64,000 bases of DNA from Thalassotalea sp. HSM 43. GTDB taxonomy: Bacteria > Pseudomonadota > Gammaproteobacteria > Enterobacterales > Alteromonadaceae. The notes below the pieces were generated by a model, which was not told the origin of the DNA, ran no database searches, and worked only from the letters and a program-made list of their open reading frames with translations. The stretch spans positions 3,124,302 through 3,188,301 of the forward strand of contig NZ_CP038493.1 of assembly GCF_004752005.1 (NCBI RefSeq), given 5' to 3'. Of the stretch, positions 54,511 through 64,000 are shown piece after piece; position 1 is the first letter of the stretch; the number at the start of each line of letters is the position of its first letter. The position numbers and the translations under genes were made by a program.

Positions 54511-55683
54511 CTAATTACCTGTGTTGATAGAGTGTTGTTGCTCAACCCGTACCACTTGGCCTGGAACGATGCGGTGCAAACCCGCCGCAAGAATTTGTTG
54601 TGTCGCTGGCAAGTCACCACGAATATACGCCTTGTCTTGTTCTGTATGAATGACCTCAACGCTGTGATGCTTAACCATAAATAGTTGATCTTGTTGTGGC
54701 TCAAGGGTATAGACATTCCAAGTACCACGCACACCATCGGTTAGAGCACTTAGTGGTACCCAATAACCGTCTTGTTGGTATTGTTGTTCGAGCACCAAAT
54801 ACGCCAGTTGATTGTTATAAGCGATGGTGTTTGGCGGTATGGTAAAGCGAGCTTGCACCGTGCGAGACATTTGATTGATGTCGCTGTTGATATTGACGTT
54901 ATCGACTTCAATGGTTTTAGTATCGATTTTTAAAGTGAATTTTTGATGTTGTTGCTGCTGCAATTGCAATAATTGCTGTGCCATATGTATCGGTACACCG
55001 ACTTTAACTTCCATGCTTTGATCTTGATTAAGTTCGAACGCCACTTGCGATGGCGATACCACTTCGCCCATGTTGATCAAACGTTGATTCACCGTACCGG
55101 CAAATGGGGCGTAAATTTGCGAACGATCAATTTGATATTGTTTAGCTTCAATGGTCGCGTTAAGTTGTTGTTCATTGGCTTGCAATACTTTTTGTTGTGC
55201 CGCCAATTCATCAATGTTTTGCTCTGAGGCATAACCTTCTGCCAGCAATTTACTGATGCGATTAATATTTGCTTGGTTGAGTTCGCTTTCGGCTTTGACT
55301 TGTTGCAGTTGCGCTTGCAATTGCTTGTATTCGATATGCAGCAGTTTATTGTCAAGACTCGCTAATAACTGACCTGCAGCCACTTTATCACCATCATCAA
55401 CCGCAATACTGGCGACACGCCCAGACACTTCAAAATTTAAACTTGCTTGTTGCTTACTTACCACTCGACCCGCAAATTTGCGGCTGACAACGTAATGATC
55501 CGTTTTCTTTAGTGTGGCGGCGACAACCGCGTGATGATACGGGTGCTCCACCTCAGCAATGGCTTGTTGCTCTGAGCAGGCACTGCTGGTAAAAGCCAGT
55601 ATACAGGCGGCGAACAAAGCGAAAGGCGGTTTGCGACATGTTAACTTTTTCTGCTTACTAATAAGGGCAGTTAAATACTTCAT
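54511..55683 (-). CDS. RND efflux periplasmic adaptor lipoprotein
   Basis: 390 residues. A signal peptide ends in the lipobox SSAC, followed by a biotinyl-lipoyl domain (RVASIAVDDGDKVAAGQLLASL), coiled-coil hairpin (about 105-190), then YAPFAGTVNQRLINMGEVV and a beta-barrel. Ends within one codon of the permease start. Divergent from the tetR gene. Confidence 0.92.
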   Translation of the reverse strand: MKYLTALISKQKKLTCRKPPFALFAACILAFTSSACSEQQAIAEVEHPYHHAVVAATLKKTDHYVVSRKFAGRVVSKQQASLNFEVSGRVASIAVDDGDKVAAGQLLASLDNKLLHIEYKQLQAQLQQVKAESELNQANINRISKLLAEGYASEQNIDELAAQQKVLQANEQQLNATIEAKQYQIDRSQIYAPFAGTVNQRLINMGEVVSPSQVAFELNQDQSMEVKVGVPIHMAQQLLQLQQQQHQKFTLKIDTKTIEVDNVNINSDINQMSRTVQARFTIPPNTIAYNNQLAYLVLEQQYQQDGYWVPLSALTDGVRGTWNVYTLEPQQDQLFMVKHHSVEVIHTEQDKAYIRGDLPATQQILAAGLHRIVPGQVVRVEQQHSINTGN

Positions 55684-55719
55684 AGTTATTGACGATAAAT
55701 TATTAAAATAGACTAATAA

Positions 55720-55756
55720 GTCCAGTTTAGTTAAGTTAAACTAGACTGTCCAGTTT
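55720..55756. promoter_or_regulatory. candidate TetR operator in the divergent promoter
   Basis: AGTTTA, 7 bp, TAAACT (55724-55742) is an inverted repeat, flanked by two direct GTCCAGTTT copies (55720 and 55748). It lies between the adaptor start and the tetR start, as expected for a local repressor. Confidence 0.5.
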
Positions 55757-55802
55757 GATTTGTTACACTATATATAGAAATGACAGGTTGGGATCAGGTA
55801 AT

Positions 55803-56471
55803 ATGCACAATATTAACTGCCAACCAATGACTTTGGGGGTCCTTTTGACGCAAAAGATTCGCACACGTAGTAAGAGTGAAGAAAAGCGTGAAAGCATATT
55901 AATAGCAGCGGTAAACTGTTTTTGTGAAAAAGGCTTTGCTAATACGAGTATGGATTATATCGCCAAGCAAGCCGGCGTTTCTAAACAAACGGTGTACAGT
56001 CACTTTGGCAGCAAAGACGATTTGTTTATGGCCTCGGTCAGTAAAAAGTGTCAAGAATTTCGCCAAGCGGCATTTGATACCGACAAAGATATCGATGTAA
56101 GCGGTGCCTTGGTTAATTTCGCGGTTGAATTTATTCGCTTGTTGCTATCTGACGAAGGCATGTCTGTACACAGATTGTGTGTGTCTGAATCGCAAGCAAA
56201 CCCAAAAGTATCGCAACTGTTTTATCAGGCGGGACCTGAGCCAGTCATTAAAGGCTTGTCTGAATTACTGCAAGGTTATAAGCAACAAAATCTTCTCGAT
56301 ATTGAGGATACACATCTAGCGTCGTTACAGTTTTTATCTTTGGTTAAAGGTGAAGCGGTTATGCGCCGAGAATACAACACCCAATGGCAACCCACACAAC
56401 AACAAACTCGCGATTACATTGAAGCATCGGTCGCCTTGTTTCTAAGTGGCTACGGATTCAAAACCAGTTAA
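55803..56471 (+). CDS. TetR-family transcriptional regulator
   Basis: 222 residues from the ATG at 55803 (AGGTAAT upstream). A TTG at about 55845 would give a more usual N-terminus and remains possible. HTH: RESILIAAVNCFCEKGFANTS, then YIAKQAGVSKQTVYSHFGSKDDLF, a classic TetR signature. The C-terminal ligand domain is AcrR-like. Divergent from the RND operon, which it most likely represses. Confidence 0.9.
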   Translation: MHNINCQPMTLGVLLTQKIRTRSKSEEKRESILIAAVNCFCEKGFANTSMDYIAKQAGVSKQTVYSHFGSKDDLFMASVSKKCQEFRQAAFDTDKDIDVSGALVNFAVEFIRLLLSDEGMSVHRLCVSESQANPKVSQLFYQAGPEPVIKGLSELLQGYKQQNLLDIEDTHLASLQFLSLVKGEAVMRREYNTQWQPTQQQTRDYIEASVALFLSGYGFKTS

Positions 56472-56518
56472 TTTTAACCAAGCAGTGTTTTACAAAGCAG
56501 TGTTTAGTGAAGCTGTGT

Positions 56519-57535
56519 TTAACTGATTTTACCGCTCGAATCTCTAACCAGTAACGATGGCGTAAATTGTTCGCACAACTCGTCTATTTCCTGACCTTGA
56601 ATGGTGTTTATCAGCAAGTTAGTTGCTCGTTCAGCGATGGTTTGGTTTGGCTGGTCTGCGGTGGTAATTTTCGGCCAAGTTTGTCTTGAAAACGGTGAAT
56701 TCTCAAAACCAACAATTGACAGCTTATCGGGGATTTGCACATTTTGTAGGCGAGAAGCAAATAGGGCGCCTGCCGCTATTTCATCGTTACAAGCAAATAT
56801 CGCGCTCGGTGCCTGTTTTTGTTTCAGTAACTTATTGGCGCCTTGTACCCCTGATTCAAAATCGTATTCGCCATCTATAATCAAATTCGCTTGCACCTTG
56901 ATGTTATTATCATTAAGGGCTGCTTTATAGCCATCGATACGTTCAGTGGTTGATTTATGCTCTTTGCCACCGCTGATAAATCCGATATCGCTATGACCTA
57001 AATCGATTAAATGCTGGGTAATATCATATGCAGCAACAAAGTCATTGACCATGATGCTAGGGGAAACGTCATCGGTCTTTTCATGACCAGAGACAATACG
57101 AACAAATTTAACATCCATGTCATTTAATGCCGAGGTGACTTCAGGCATTTCTGAAAAAGGCGGTGTTAATACCACACCCGCAATGCGAGATGAGCGGATC
57201 ATATCCGTGATTTCTTCGATGATACCGGCTGATTTTGCGTTACAAGGGTGAATCAGCAATTCAAAGTTTTTCTTGCGACACTCATTAAGAATACCGTTTT
57301 GCATGTCGATAATATAATAAGCATTCGGGTTGTCGTATATATAAGCGATAGTATATGAATTGGTTCCCGCTAGAGAGCGAGCAGCCAGATTGGGTTGATA
57401 ATTTAACTCACGAACCGCAGTCATCACTTTATCACGGGTCGCTTGTCGTACCGATGATTCGTTATTGATGACTCTAGAGACTGTTTTCATAGAAACGCCG
57501 CATAACTTGGCGACGTCATTAATGGTTACTTTCAT
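56519..57535 (-). CDS. LacI-family transcriptional regulator
   Basis: 338 residues. HTH at 3-22 (TINDVAKLCGVSMKTVSRVI) and hinge LNYQPNLAARSLAG, then a periplasmic-binding-protein-like sugar domain (about 60-335). Ligand unknown. The genes beside it do not include sugar enzymes. The LacI-type palindrome found in this window lies 4.3 kb away, before the second TonB receptor. Confidence 0.92.
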   Translation of the reverse strand: MKVTINDVAKLCGVSMKTVSRVINNESSVRQATRDKVMTAVRELNYQPNLAARSLAGTNSYTIAYIYDNPNAYYIIDMQNGILNECRKKNFELLIHPCNAKSAGIIEEITDMIRSSRIAGVVLTPPFSEMPEVTSALNDMDVKFVRIVSGHEKTDDVSPSIMVNDFVAAYDITQHLIDLGHSDIGFISGGKEHKSTTERIDGYKAALNDNNIKVQANLIIDGEYDFESGVQGANKLLKQKQAPSAIFACNDEIAAGALFASRLQNVQIPDKLSIVGFENSPFSRQTWPKITTADQPNQTIAERATNLLINTIQGQEIDELCEQFTPSLLVRDSSGKIS

Positions 57536-57790
57536 GCTTATTGTTATATTTCACGCGTCATTGCTAGGGCAACTATATCGCATTTACCTTGATGTTAATA
57601 ATTATTTTCTTGTCATTAATTAAGTTATCGCCAAGAGGAGCGCAATATTGGCGAATATGTGAGCCGCGAAACACACTTAACGTCGAATGTTGGTAACCTA
57701 TTTATTCTCTTTGTAAGTGGGTTTTGTTTGTTGTCTGCGTTATTTCAACTATCCTCCTTAATAGAAAGCATACTTATATTTGGGGGATTA

Positions 57791-58828
57791 ATGCTTAAAC
57801 GACAAATACTTACTATCACTATTTTAACTCTTATGATGAGTTTTACGGCTAGGGCCGAAAGTGCCGTTAAAGACCTGTTTAAAAAGGTTAACAATGGTGT
57901 TGTAGAGTTACATGTTATAGCCATCGCAGCTCCTAAAACCGGACAAGTGCTTTATAAAGAAACCAAAGAGAAAACGTTAGGATCAGGTGCCTTAATCAAT
58001 AAAAACGGTAATATTTTAACCGCCGCGCATGTGGTTGGTCGTTCGGTAAAAATTGAAGTGCTATTTGCTAATGGCAGCAAATCGTCAGGGCACGTTGTTT
58101 GGGTCGATAAGACTCTTGATTTAGCAATGATTCGTGCTAGAAAAGTACCTGATGATGTGGAGCCATTAAAACTCGCTGCCCCAGGTAGTTACAATATCGG
58201 TGAGCAGGTTATCGCCATTGGTGCGCCTTATGGTGCCAGCCACAGTTTATCGGTTGGTTATTTAAGTGCGGTGCGTGAACGTGAATTTTTGCAAGGCTCA
58301 AATATCAAGGCAAAGTTCTTGCAGACTGATGCCTCGATTAACCAAGGTAACTCGGGCGGCCCATTGTTTAATTTAGATGGCGATATCATAGGTATTGTCA
58401 GTCATATTCTGTCGCGTTCAGGTGGTAGCAATGGTTTAGGTTTCGTAGTCTCAGTTGATACCATTCACAGCGTGATCGAATCAGAGCCGCCAGAATTTTT
58501 AGGCTTTATCCCTTATATGCTAAAAGAAAAGCAGGCTAAAGCACTAAACAATCCATTTGGCTATGGTTTGTTGATTCAAAATGTTATTCCGGCAACCCTT
58601 GCTGACAAGCTCGGCTTTAAAGGCGGTTATATCAATGTTGTTATCGGTCGGCAAAATGTATTATTAGGTGGCGACATTATCCTTGAAATTGACGGTGTCA
58701 AACTCGATAGCATTGAAAATATAATCTCAGTGCGCAATAAGTTTGGCAAGTTCAAAAAAGGAGAGAAAGTGTCGTTTAAGTTCCTGCGCAATGGGGTTGT
58801 CAAAGACATTGTTTGGGACGTCGATTAA
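57791..58828 (+). CDS. HtrA-like exported trypsin-family serine protease with PDZ
   Basis: 345 residues from the ATG at 57791 (GGGGGATTA upstream). The longer frame, starting at 57659, adds 44 residues and is less likely. Signal peptide to about residue 23 (ARAES). Catalytic triad: His in NILTAAHVVGRS, Asp in KTLDLAMI, Ser in NQGNSGGPLFN. A C-terminal PDZ domain follows (about 255-340, INVVIGRQNVLLGGDIILEI). One PDZ, unlike DegP's two. Envelope quality control is likely. Confidence 0.9.
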   Translation: MLKRQILTITILTLMMSFTARAESAVKDLFKKVNNGVVELHVIAIAAPKTGQVLYKETKEKTLGSGALINKNGNILTAAHVVGRSVKIEVLFANGSKSSGHVVWVDKTLDLAMIRARKVPDDVEPLKLAAPGSYNIGEQVIAIGAPYGASHSLSVGYLSAVREREFLQGSNIKAKFLQTDASINQGNSGGPLFNLDGDIIGIVSHILSRSGGSNGLGFVVSVDTIHSVIESEPPEFLGFIPYMLKEKQAKALNNPFGYGLLIQNVIPATLADKLGFKGGYINVVIGRQNVLLGGDIILEIDGVKLDSIENIISVRNKFGKFKKGEKVSFKFLRNGVVKDIVWDVD

Positions 58829-58860
58829 GCCGCCTATATAATGATTAATTCTAGTTTGAA

Positions 58861-58888
58861 AAAGCCGCTATAAAGCGGCTTTTTTTAT
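58861..58888 (+). terminator. rho-independent terminator of the protease gene
   Basis: AAAGCCGC, loop TATAAA, GCGGCTTT and a long T run. It lies between convergent genes. Confidence 0.92.
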
Positions 58889-58903
58889 GATGTTTTTAGC
58901 ACA

Positions 58904-60052
58904 TTATTTGATGGGGTAAATGTATTTCAACCACGCCATCATGCGTAATAAAATTCGTCTGACAATGGAGGTATGCAAAAAGTCGCCATCGTGATTCAAC
59001 GCTACAGCTTGCCCTTGTATGCCTAGCGGTAAGTTATAATCGTTCAGATCTTCATCTAGCTCAATTAGGCCTATAACAAAGCCATGACGAGAAATGACGT
59101 TTGCCTGGATCAAAGCACCAGTGGCTTGAATCTCACCTTCTTGCATTGCCGGCACAATGGAAACTAATTTGCCAGTAAATACTTTGCCAGGAATAGAGTC
59201 TAGAATCACCTCGGCTTCTAAGCCAACTTCCATGCGCTGTAATGAATTTTGCCAAAACATGGCGGCAATGCGGCGTTTTTCTTTAGGGATGAATGTCATT
59301 GCTGGTCGCAATGGCAGTTTGGTCGCTCTAACGCCAGGTCGCAGTGCTATTTGTGTCGCCATGCCGTCGGTAGGAGCTCTTACGGTCGTTCTTTCTAAGT
59401 CTAATTGCGCTTTATTTCGTGCTTCAATAAGTTGCGCTACTTCGGTATCTTCACCGGCAATTAAAGACTCAGCAGCAAATTCCAGTCGGCGTTGATCCGC
59501 TAATGCTGCTTTTAGTTTGGCTTCACTTGCTTCGTAAAGCTTTAAGCGCTGATCCATCTCTTGCGGTGTGAAAGGTGAATTCTCGCCACCATTATCAAAG
59601 CCTTCTTTATAGCGTAAATAGGTGGTTTTAGCGCGATCTCGATTGGCTTTCGCTTCGTCAGTCGAGGCCATAGCAACTTGCAATGCTTCGTCTTTTTGAA
59701 ACGCGCCGCTGCGCGCATCGGCGAGTGCCGCTTCGGCTTTACGCAGGGCAATAACTTGCTCATCATTGACCAAAGTAAATAACACATCACCTTGTTTAAC
59801 GTGTTGATTAGGTTGTACTTCTACTGTTTTAACTGTGCCCGCTATTTGTGGCACGATTGGCACACTGGCAAACACTTCTTTGGCGTATTTCGCATACGGG
59901 TGGTTGTAATTCATGATCACCATAATGGCTGATAACACCAATACACCACCGAGCACAGCGGTCGGTACAGACCATTTATTTAATGGGATTTTAAATACTT
60001 TGAAGATAAAAACACAGATCGCGGTATAGGTTAAAATAATCAGCATATCCAT
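58904..60052 (-). CDS. HlyD-family membrane fusion protein (YiaV-like)
   Basis: 382 residues. One N-terminal membrane segment (about 3-22) and a second near 35-48, then a lipoyl half (AGTVKTVEVQPNQHVKQGDVL), coiled coil (about 105-215) and the second half (VRAPTDGMATQIALRPGV). It is 3 bp after a DUF3302 gene, the yiaV-yiaW pairing of E. coli. Substrate unknown; no ATPase or RND gene is nearby. Confidence 0.88.
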   Translation of the reverse strand: MDMLIILTYTAICVFIFKVFKIPLNKWSVPTAVLGGVLVLSAIMVIMNYNHPYAKYAKEVFASVPIVPQIAGTVKTVEVQPNQHVKQGDVLFTLVNDEQVIALRKAEAALADARSGAFQKDEALQVAMASTDEAKANRDRAKTTYLRYKEGFDNGGENSPFTPQEMDQRLKLYEASEAKLKAALADQRRLEFAAESLIAGEDTEVAQLIEARNKAQLDLERTTVRAPTDGMATQIALRPGVRATKLPLRPAMTFIPKEKRRIAAMFWQNSLQRMEVGLEAEVILDSIPGKVFTGKLVSIVPAMQEGEIQATGALIQANVISRHGFVIGLIELDEDLNDYNLPLGIQGQAVALNHDGDFLHTSIVRRILLRMMAWLKYIYPIK

Positions 60053-60054
60053 AA

Positions 60055-60372
60055 TTATTTATCCTTATCAATCTGTTGTTTAAGCGCGTTTAGTTCGTCT
60101 TTGAGATCGCTTAACTGCTGTTGAATATCATTTTGCTTAGAGCCTACACCCCAACCAACGTCTTCTTTATACAAAGTCGCCCAAATCCACAAAAACGGCC
60201 AAATGGCGTGCAAGGTAAATAGACTCACCCAACCCGCTACATGAATGGCATCTTGATGCGGGTGATTGCGTTTCTCGGCGATTTCATAAGGTATGTCATG
60301 GATGACAATAATGCCGTAAAAAAGCACAAGAAATACAAAAAACACTAAAAATAGGGCGACGTATTCAAGCAT
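60055..60372 (-). CDS. DUF3302 membrane protein (YiaW-like)
   Basis: 105 residues, two membrane segments (about 3-25 and 45-68), between them HDIPYEIAEKRNHPHQDAIHVAGW, the DUF3302 signature. Paired with the YiaV-like adaptor downstream. Function unknown. Confidence 0.9.
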   Translation of the reverse strand: MLEYVALFLVFFVFLVLFYGIIVIHDIPYEIAEKRNHPHQDAIHVAGWVSLFTLHAIWPFLWIWATLYKEDVGWGVGSKQNDIQQQLSDLKDELNALKQQIDKDK

Positions 60373-60557
60373 ATGCGCTTACTCCAAAGATATCGCAAAA
60401 AAAATTATAAATTGCTATACATAAAGCATTGTTTATTTTGCCAAAAAATCAAACTTGATAGGCGTAGAACAACGATAAATGTGGATTACAGTTAACCAAG
60501 AAAATCGGCCTAGGAGAAAAATCAATGACAGCAAAGCCAACGAGCGGAGAAGGGGAA

Positions 60558-60584
60558 TGCAGGCTAAAAGGGAATTAGCCTGCA
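60558..60584 (-). terminator. hairpin after aqpZ
   Basis: TGCAGGCTA, 9-base loop, TAGCCTGCA, about 20 bp after the aqpZ stop on the minus strand. The T run after it is weak. Confidence 0.5.
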
Positions 60585-60605
60585 TTTAGATGTATATAAC
60601 AGAGT

Positions 60606-61307
60606 TTAACTGTCTTTTTCAGCGCTTACCCAACCATAGACTTTACCGGCAAGCACGGCACCTACAATAGGCGCGACCCAAAATAGCCATAATTGCGCTG
60701 TCGCCCAATCACCAACAAATACCGCGACACCAGTGCTTCGTGCCGGGTTTACTGAGGTATTACTGACAGGAATGGTGATAAGGTGAATCAAAGTCAGACA
60801 TAGGCCGATAGCAATAGGAGCGAAACCCGCCGGAGCGCGTTTATCGGTTGCGCCAAGAATAACCATTAAGAACATAAACGTCATAACCACTTCGGCAACT
60901 AAAACAGAGACCATCGAGTAACCGCCTGGAGAATGCTGACCGTAACCGTTGGATGCAAATCCACCGGCGACATCAAAACCAGGAGCGCCTGAGGCAATGA
61001 CATACAAAATGGCTGCGCCAACAATACCACCGGCGACTTGGGCGATGATATAGGGGACTAACTCATTCGCTGGAAAACGGCCACCTGACCATAAACCAAA
61101 AGATACCGCTGGGTTTAAGTGGCAACCTGATACATGGCCAATAGCAAAAGCCATAGTTAGCACGGTCAAACCAAATGCCAATGAAACACCAACGAATCCA
61201 ATGCCCAGTTCTGGGTAACCCGCAGCTAAAACCGCGCTGCCGCAACCGCCAAGAACGAGCCAAAACGTGCCAAAGAATTCGGCGGCTAATTTGTTCGTTA
61301 AAGTCAT
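60606..61307 (-). CDS. aqpZ: aquaporin Z
   Basis: 233 residues from the ATG at 61307 (AAGGAAAAC upstream); the longer frame is rejected. Six membrane segments and two NPA boxes ([14 protein letters not shown] and [11 protein letters not shown]). The second-NPA flank NPARSTG, and the pore region GGCGSAVLA, match AqpZ, the water channel of E. coli. Confidence 0.95.
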   Translation of the reverse strand: MTLTNKLAAEFFGTFWLVLGGCGSAVLAAGYPELGIGFVGVSLAFGLTVLTMAFAIGHVSGCHLNPAVSFGLWSGGRFPANELVPYIIAQVAGGIVGAAILYVIASGAPGFDVAGGFASNGYGQHSPGGYSMVSVLVAEVVMTFMFLMVILGATDKRAPAGFAPIAIGLCLTLIHLITIPVSNTSVNPARSTGVAVFVGDWATAQLWLFWVAPIVGAVLAGKVYGWVSAEKDS

Positions 61308-61439
61308 CTTGTTTTCCTTATTGTTTAACGGCTTGCGACATAATTTGATTATGTCCGCATCTGCCAAGTTAGGTTTTGCCTTGGTTAAAGCTTCAGCAAA
61401 ATATTGACCTTTATGTTTGTCATGACAGTGGCATGGCAC

Positions 61440-61911
61440 GCATGACTATGACGTTCGCGAAAACATCGTATTAAGAACTTTATAGCAAAGATAAATCATT
61501 TGTTTTCAGTTGTTTACCTTTGTCCTTAATAAATTTAGTCGGACATTGAAAAAGTTTCCTTAAATTCGTCAATAAATTTTTAATATCGGTCATAAAATAT
61601 GAGTTTTAGCGCCGTTTTTTGATTTTGTAAGTGAAAACTTTTGTTAAGTTAAAAATTTTCAGGTGTTTTATATGTCGTTGATATTGTTGTTTAAATTTAG
61701 TTTGTTGTAAATCAATTGTTAATTGGTTAAGGGCAAATATTACAAAAATGTGTAATTTTTTGTAGCCAAAACGTTAATTTCATTGTATGGTTATTTCAAG
61801 TCTTTTGACAGCGCTGTCATTTTGGTGGACAAGATAGGAAGTTAGTGATCATTGCTTCTCAAAATCGGCCCTGATTAAAAGTAAAAACTAAAAAAAAGTA
61901 AGGGAAAGAAA
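61440..61911 (+). promoter_or_regulatory. long regulatory spacer before the second TonB receptor
   Basis: 470 bp, AT-rich, without a supported ORF. Its main feature is the perfect palindrome TGACAGCGCTGTCA (61806-61819), whose central GCGC fits a LacI-type operator and resembles NagR-type sites as I recall them. It is about 90 bp before the receptor start. No other feature seen. Confidence 0.55.
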
Positions 61912-64000
61912 ATGTCTATGAAATTCCAAAAGCACGTTTTGGCCAGCTCTATAGCTATGGTCTTAGCTGGTGCTTCAGCACAAGCAATTGCTGCTGATGA
62001 TGCACAGGCAAACGCTGATGAGAATATCGAAGTTATTGAGGTTACGGGTATCCGTGGCTCGAACAAGAAAAACCTAAACGCTAAGCGTTTCTCAAATTCA
62101 ATTGTTGATGTCATCTCTGCAGAAGATATCGGTAAGTTTCCAGATAAAAACGTTGCTGAGTCATTGCAACGTATTCCTGGTGTAACTATTCAGCGTCAAT
62201 TTGGTGAAGGTGCCGCAGTATCGATTCGTGGTGCAGGCCAAGATTTGACACTCACCACACTAAATGGTCAAAACGTCGCCTCAACCGGTTGGTTTGTACT
62301 TGAGCCAGCAAAACGTAGTTTTAACTATGAGTTGTTGCCTTCGGAAATCGTTGGTGATTTGGAAGTTCATAAGACATCTCGCGCCGATTTGGCCGAAGGT
62401 GGTATCGGTGGTACGGTAATCGTTCACACCCGTAAGCCGCTTGATCTTGACGCCAATACAATTTTCGCATCTGCTGAAGCGTCTTATCAAGAAGATTCAG
62501 AAGAAACTGACCCACAAGCGTCAGCTATGTACAGCTGGAAGAATGAATCTGAAAGCATCGGTTTCTTACTATCCGGTGTTGCTCAAGAACGCTCACTACA
62601 ACGTCAAGGTAATGAAGCATTCTGGGAGTGGGGTGCAGGCCCTGTTGCGTTCGAACAAGAACGTAAACGTACCGCTATCACTGCGACATTACAGTACGCA
62701 CCAACAGATAACATGGATTTCGTGTTGAACTACATCGACATGGAAATGGAAGCGGATAACACCAACTACGCGTTATGGTTAACGCAAGCTGATACCAGTT
62801 GGGGCGATTCGTCTAACACAACATGGTTAGGTCAAGAAACGGATGCCGAAGGTAATATTACTAACCAAGGTACGCAAGTAGCAGGTCCTCTAAACGTAGC
62901 GTTTTATCAAATGCGTCCACGTGAAGCGACCATGGACTCTGACGTTGTTGATCTAACCTTCAACTATCAAGGCGATGGTTACACATTTAAATTCCAAGCA
63001 GGTACGACCGAATCAACTGGTGGTACTGACTTTGAAATGGTTCTAGACGACGGTCTTGTACCTTCCCTTGCCGGTGGTTCTTACGATTTTACTGGTGGCA
63101 ATCAAACCTGGGACCTCCCTGCTGGGTTTGATATGAAAACCTATGATCCAGGTTCATTGGCAATGGGTACAGGTCCTAACTTTAACCGTACACCGAAAAC
63201 CGACGAAGAAAGCTACTTTCAAGCTGACGTAACGTTCGACGTTGACTATGGTTTGGTTACTGCGATTAAGACCGGTTTTAAGTTCGCTGAGCATGAAACT
63301 ACCTCACGTCGTTATGAGTACATTCAATCAGATGATTTCAACAATGTGATCAGCACCGATGGTATCCAAGATGGCACTATTGATGTTGGCGCAGGTAACT
63401 ACCAAATCAAGAAGTTTGATGCCGATGCATTGAAAGATTGGGCAAAAGCCAGCATCGTTGGTGAGACGGAAGACCTAGGTTCTTACAGCCACATTGAAGA
63501 AGATAACTGGGCAGCTTACGTTATGGCTGAATTCCAAGGTGACGGTTTTGCCGGTAACTTTGGTGTACGTTATGCCGCGACAGATGCGAAGTCTATCTAC
63601 TATGTAGATGGCGAGAAAACAAACACTGATTCTGATTACGCTGAATTCTTACCAAGCTTTAACTTGAAGATGGACCTAGCCGATGACGTAATCATGCGTG
63701 TTGCTGCATCTCGTGCGATGGCTCGTCCACAGTACGTCGATATGTACGTAAACCCAAATGTTGTTGGTACCAACGATGACTTGCCTGATAACCAGTTCTG
63801 GGTTGTTGGTAACGTTGGTCTAGACCCGTTCATCGCTGATATGTTTGATATCGGTATCGAATGGTACTTCAACGAAAGTTCATTACTAAGTGCGACGTTG
63901 TTTATGAAAGACGTTAAGAACTTCGTAACCTTTAACGAGTATCACGCTGATGCAGCAGACATCGACTTCCCACTAGAAGGTGATGAAGCGGCAAACGGTT
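61912..64000 (+). CDS. TonB-dependent receptor, TIGR01782-like (5' part; runs off the right edge)
   Basis: At least 696 codons, reading frame open to the last base. Signal peptide to about residue 30 (cleavage near QAIAAD), then a TonB-box region (ENIEVIEVTGIRGS) and plug (FPDKNVAESLQRIPGV, IRGAGQDLTLTTLNGQN). The phrase PDKNVAESLQRIPGVTIQR is typical of the Xanthomonas/Caulobacter-type receptors, many of which import glycans or oligosaccharides. The LacI-type palindrome upstream supports a carbohydrate substrate. AGGGAAAGAAA ribosome site. Confidence 0.92.
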   Translation, partial: MSMKFQKHVLASSIAMVLAGASAQAIAADDAQANADENIEVIEVTGIRGSNKKNLNAKRFSNSIVDVISAEDIGKFPDKNVAESLQRIPGVTIQRQFGEGAAVSIRGAGQDLTLTTLNGQNVASTGWFVLEPAKRSFNYELLPSEIVGDLEVHKTSRADLAEGGIGGTVIVHTRKPLDLDANTIFASAEASYQEDSEETDPQASAMYSWKNESESIGFLLSGVAQERSLQRQGNEAFWEWGAGPVAFEQERKRTAITATLQYAPTDNMDFVLNYIDMEMEADNTNYALWLTQADTSWGDSSNTTWLGQETDAEGNITNQGTQVAGPLNVAFYQMRPREATMDSDVVDLTFNYQGDGYTFKFQAGTTESTGGTDFEMVLDDGLVPSLAGGSYDFTGGNQTWDLPAGFDMKTYDPGSLAMGTGPNFNRTPKTDEESYFQADVTFDVDYGLVTAIKTGFKFAEHETTSRRYEYIQSDDFNNVISTDGIQDGTIDVGAGNYQIKKFDADALKDWAKASIVGETEDLGSYSHIEEDNWAAYVMAEFQGDGFAGNFGVRYAATDAKSIYYVDGEKTNTDSDYAEFLPSFNLKMDLADDVIMRVAASRAMARPQYVDMYVNPNVVGTNDDLPDNQFWVVGNVGLDPFIADMFDIGIEWYFNESSLLSATLFMKDVKNFVTFNEYHADAADIDFPLEGDEAANG

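Overview
The window reads as chromosomal DNA of a marine gammaproteobacterium, most likely Alteromonadales (Colwelliaceae/Thalassotalea-like). This is inferred from moderate GC content, numerous TonB-dependent receptors, the miaB-ybeZ-ybeY-corC-lnt operon, a Met-Leu-Gln tRNA array, and NorR/Hmp nitric-oxide defence. No phage or transposase gene was recognised.

Layout. 0-2.8 kb: norR (cut by the window edge) faces a sigma54 promoter that drives an unknown 90-residue membrane protein and the NO dioxygenase hmp. 2.8-11 kb: an SGNH lipoprotein, then a one-strand block of TonB receptor, membrane-bound AraC regulator, diheme cytochrome c, MauG-like diheme peroxidase and a beta-helix/cytochrome fusion; the last three look like one operon. 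11-18.3 kb: ordinary housekeeping and stress genes, including an alkyltransferase-like protein, a GST, a VOC protein and a MarC-type membrane protein. 18.3-25 kb: an accessory zone of small genes, nearly all on the minus strand (four GNATs, one GNAT remnant, NUDIX, ASCH, DUF2164 and lipoproteins), with two attC-like recombination sites and no integrase in view. 25-29 kb: ibpA-type small heat-shock gene with a sigma32 promoter and a probable ROSE thermometer, DUF924, an exported Tpx and an exported amidohydrolase. 29-33.7 kb: a four-gene MacB-like ABC exporter operon. 33.9-39.4 kb: miaB-ybeZ-ybeY-corC-lnt. 39.5-42.2 kb: iron alcohol dehydrogenase and a UbiF-type hydroxylase.

42.3-48.1 kb is the most novel part. 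Two tandem Sel1-repeat secreted proteins, an ECF sigma factor, a zinc-type anti-sigma and a PDZ protein follow one another. Three copies of the same promoter, TGTAAC-N18-GTCTAG, precede the two Sel1 genes and the sigma gene, indicating an autoregulated envelope regulon. The C-terminal domain of the PDZ protein recurs as a stand-alone lipoprotein at 47.6 kb. Between them lie a heptamer microsatellite and tandem 135-bp units, each carrying a tRNA 3'-end remnant and a terminator hairpin.

50.0-51.2 kb is a tRNA array (Met, Leu, Gln, Gln, Met, Leu, minus strand) followed by more tRNA-remnant/terminator units. Another tRNA-Leu copy at 47.3 kb brackets a small segment holding an SMR transporter, an unknown exported protein, a class I amidotransferase and the 47.6-kb lipoprotein. 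51.4-56.5 kb: an RND efflux pair with a divergent TetR regulator. 56.5-64 kb: a LacI regulator, an HtrA-like protease, a YiaV/YiaW pair, aquaporin Z, and the 5' part of a second TonB receptor preceded by a 14-bp palindrome.
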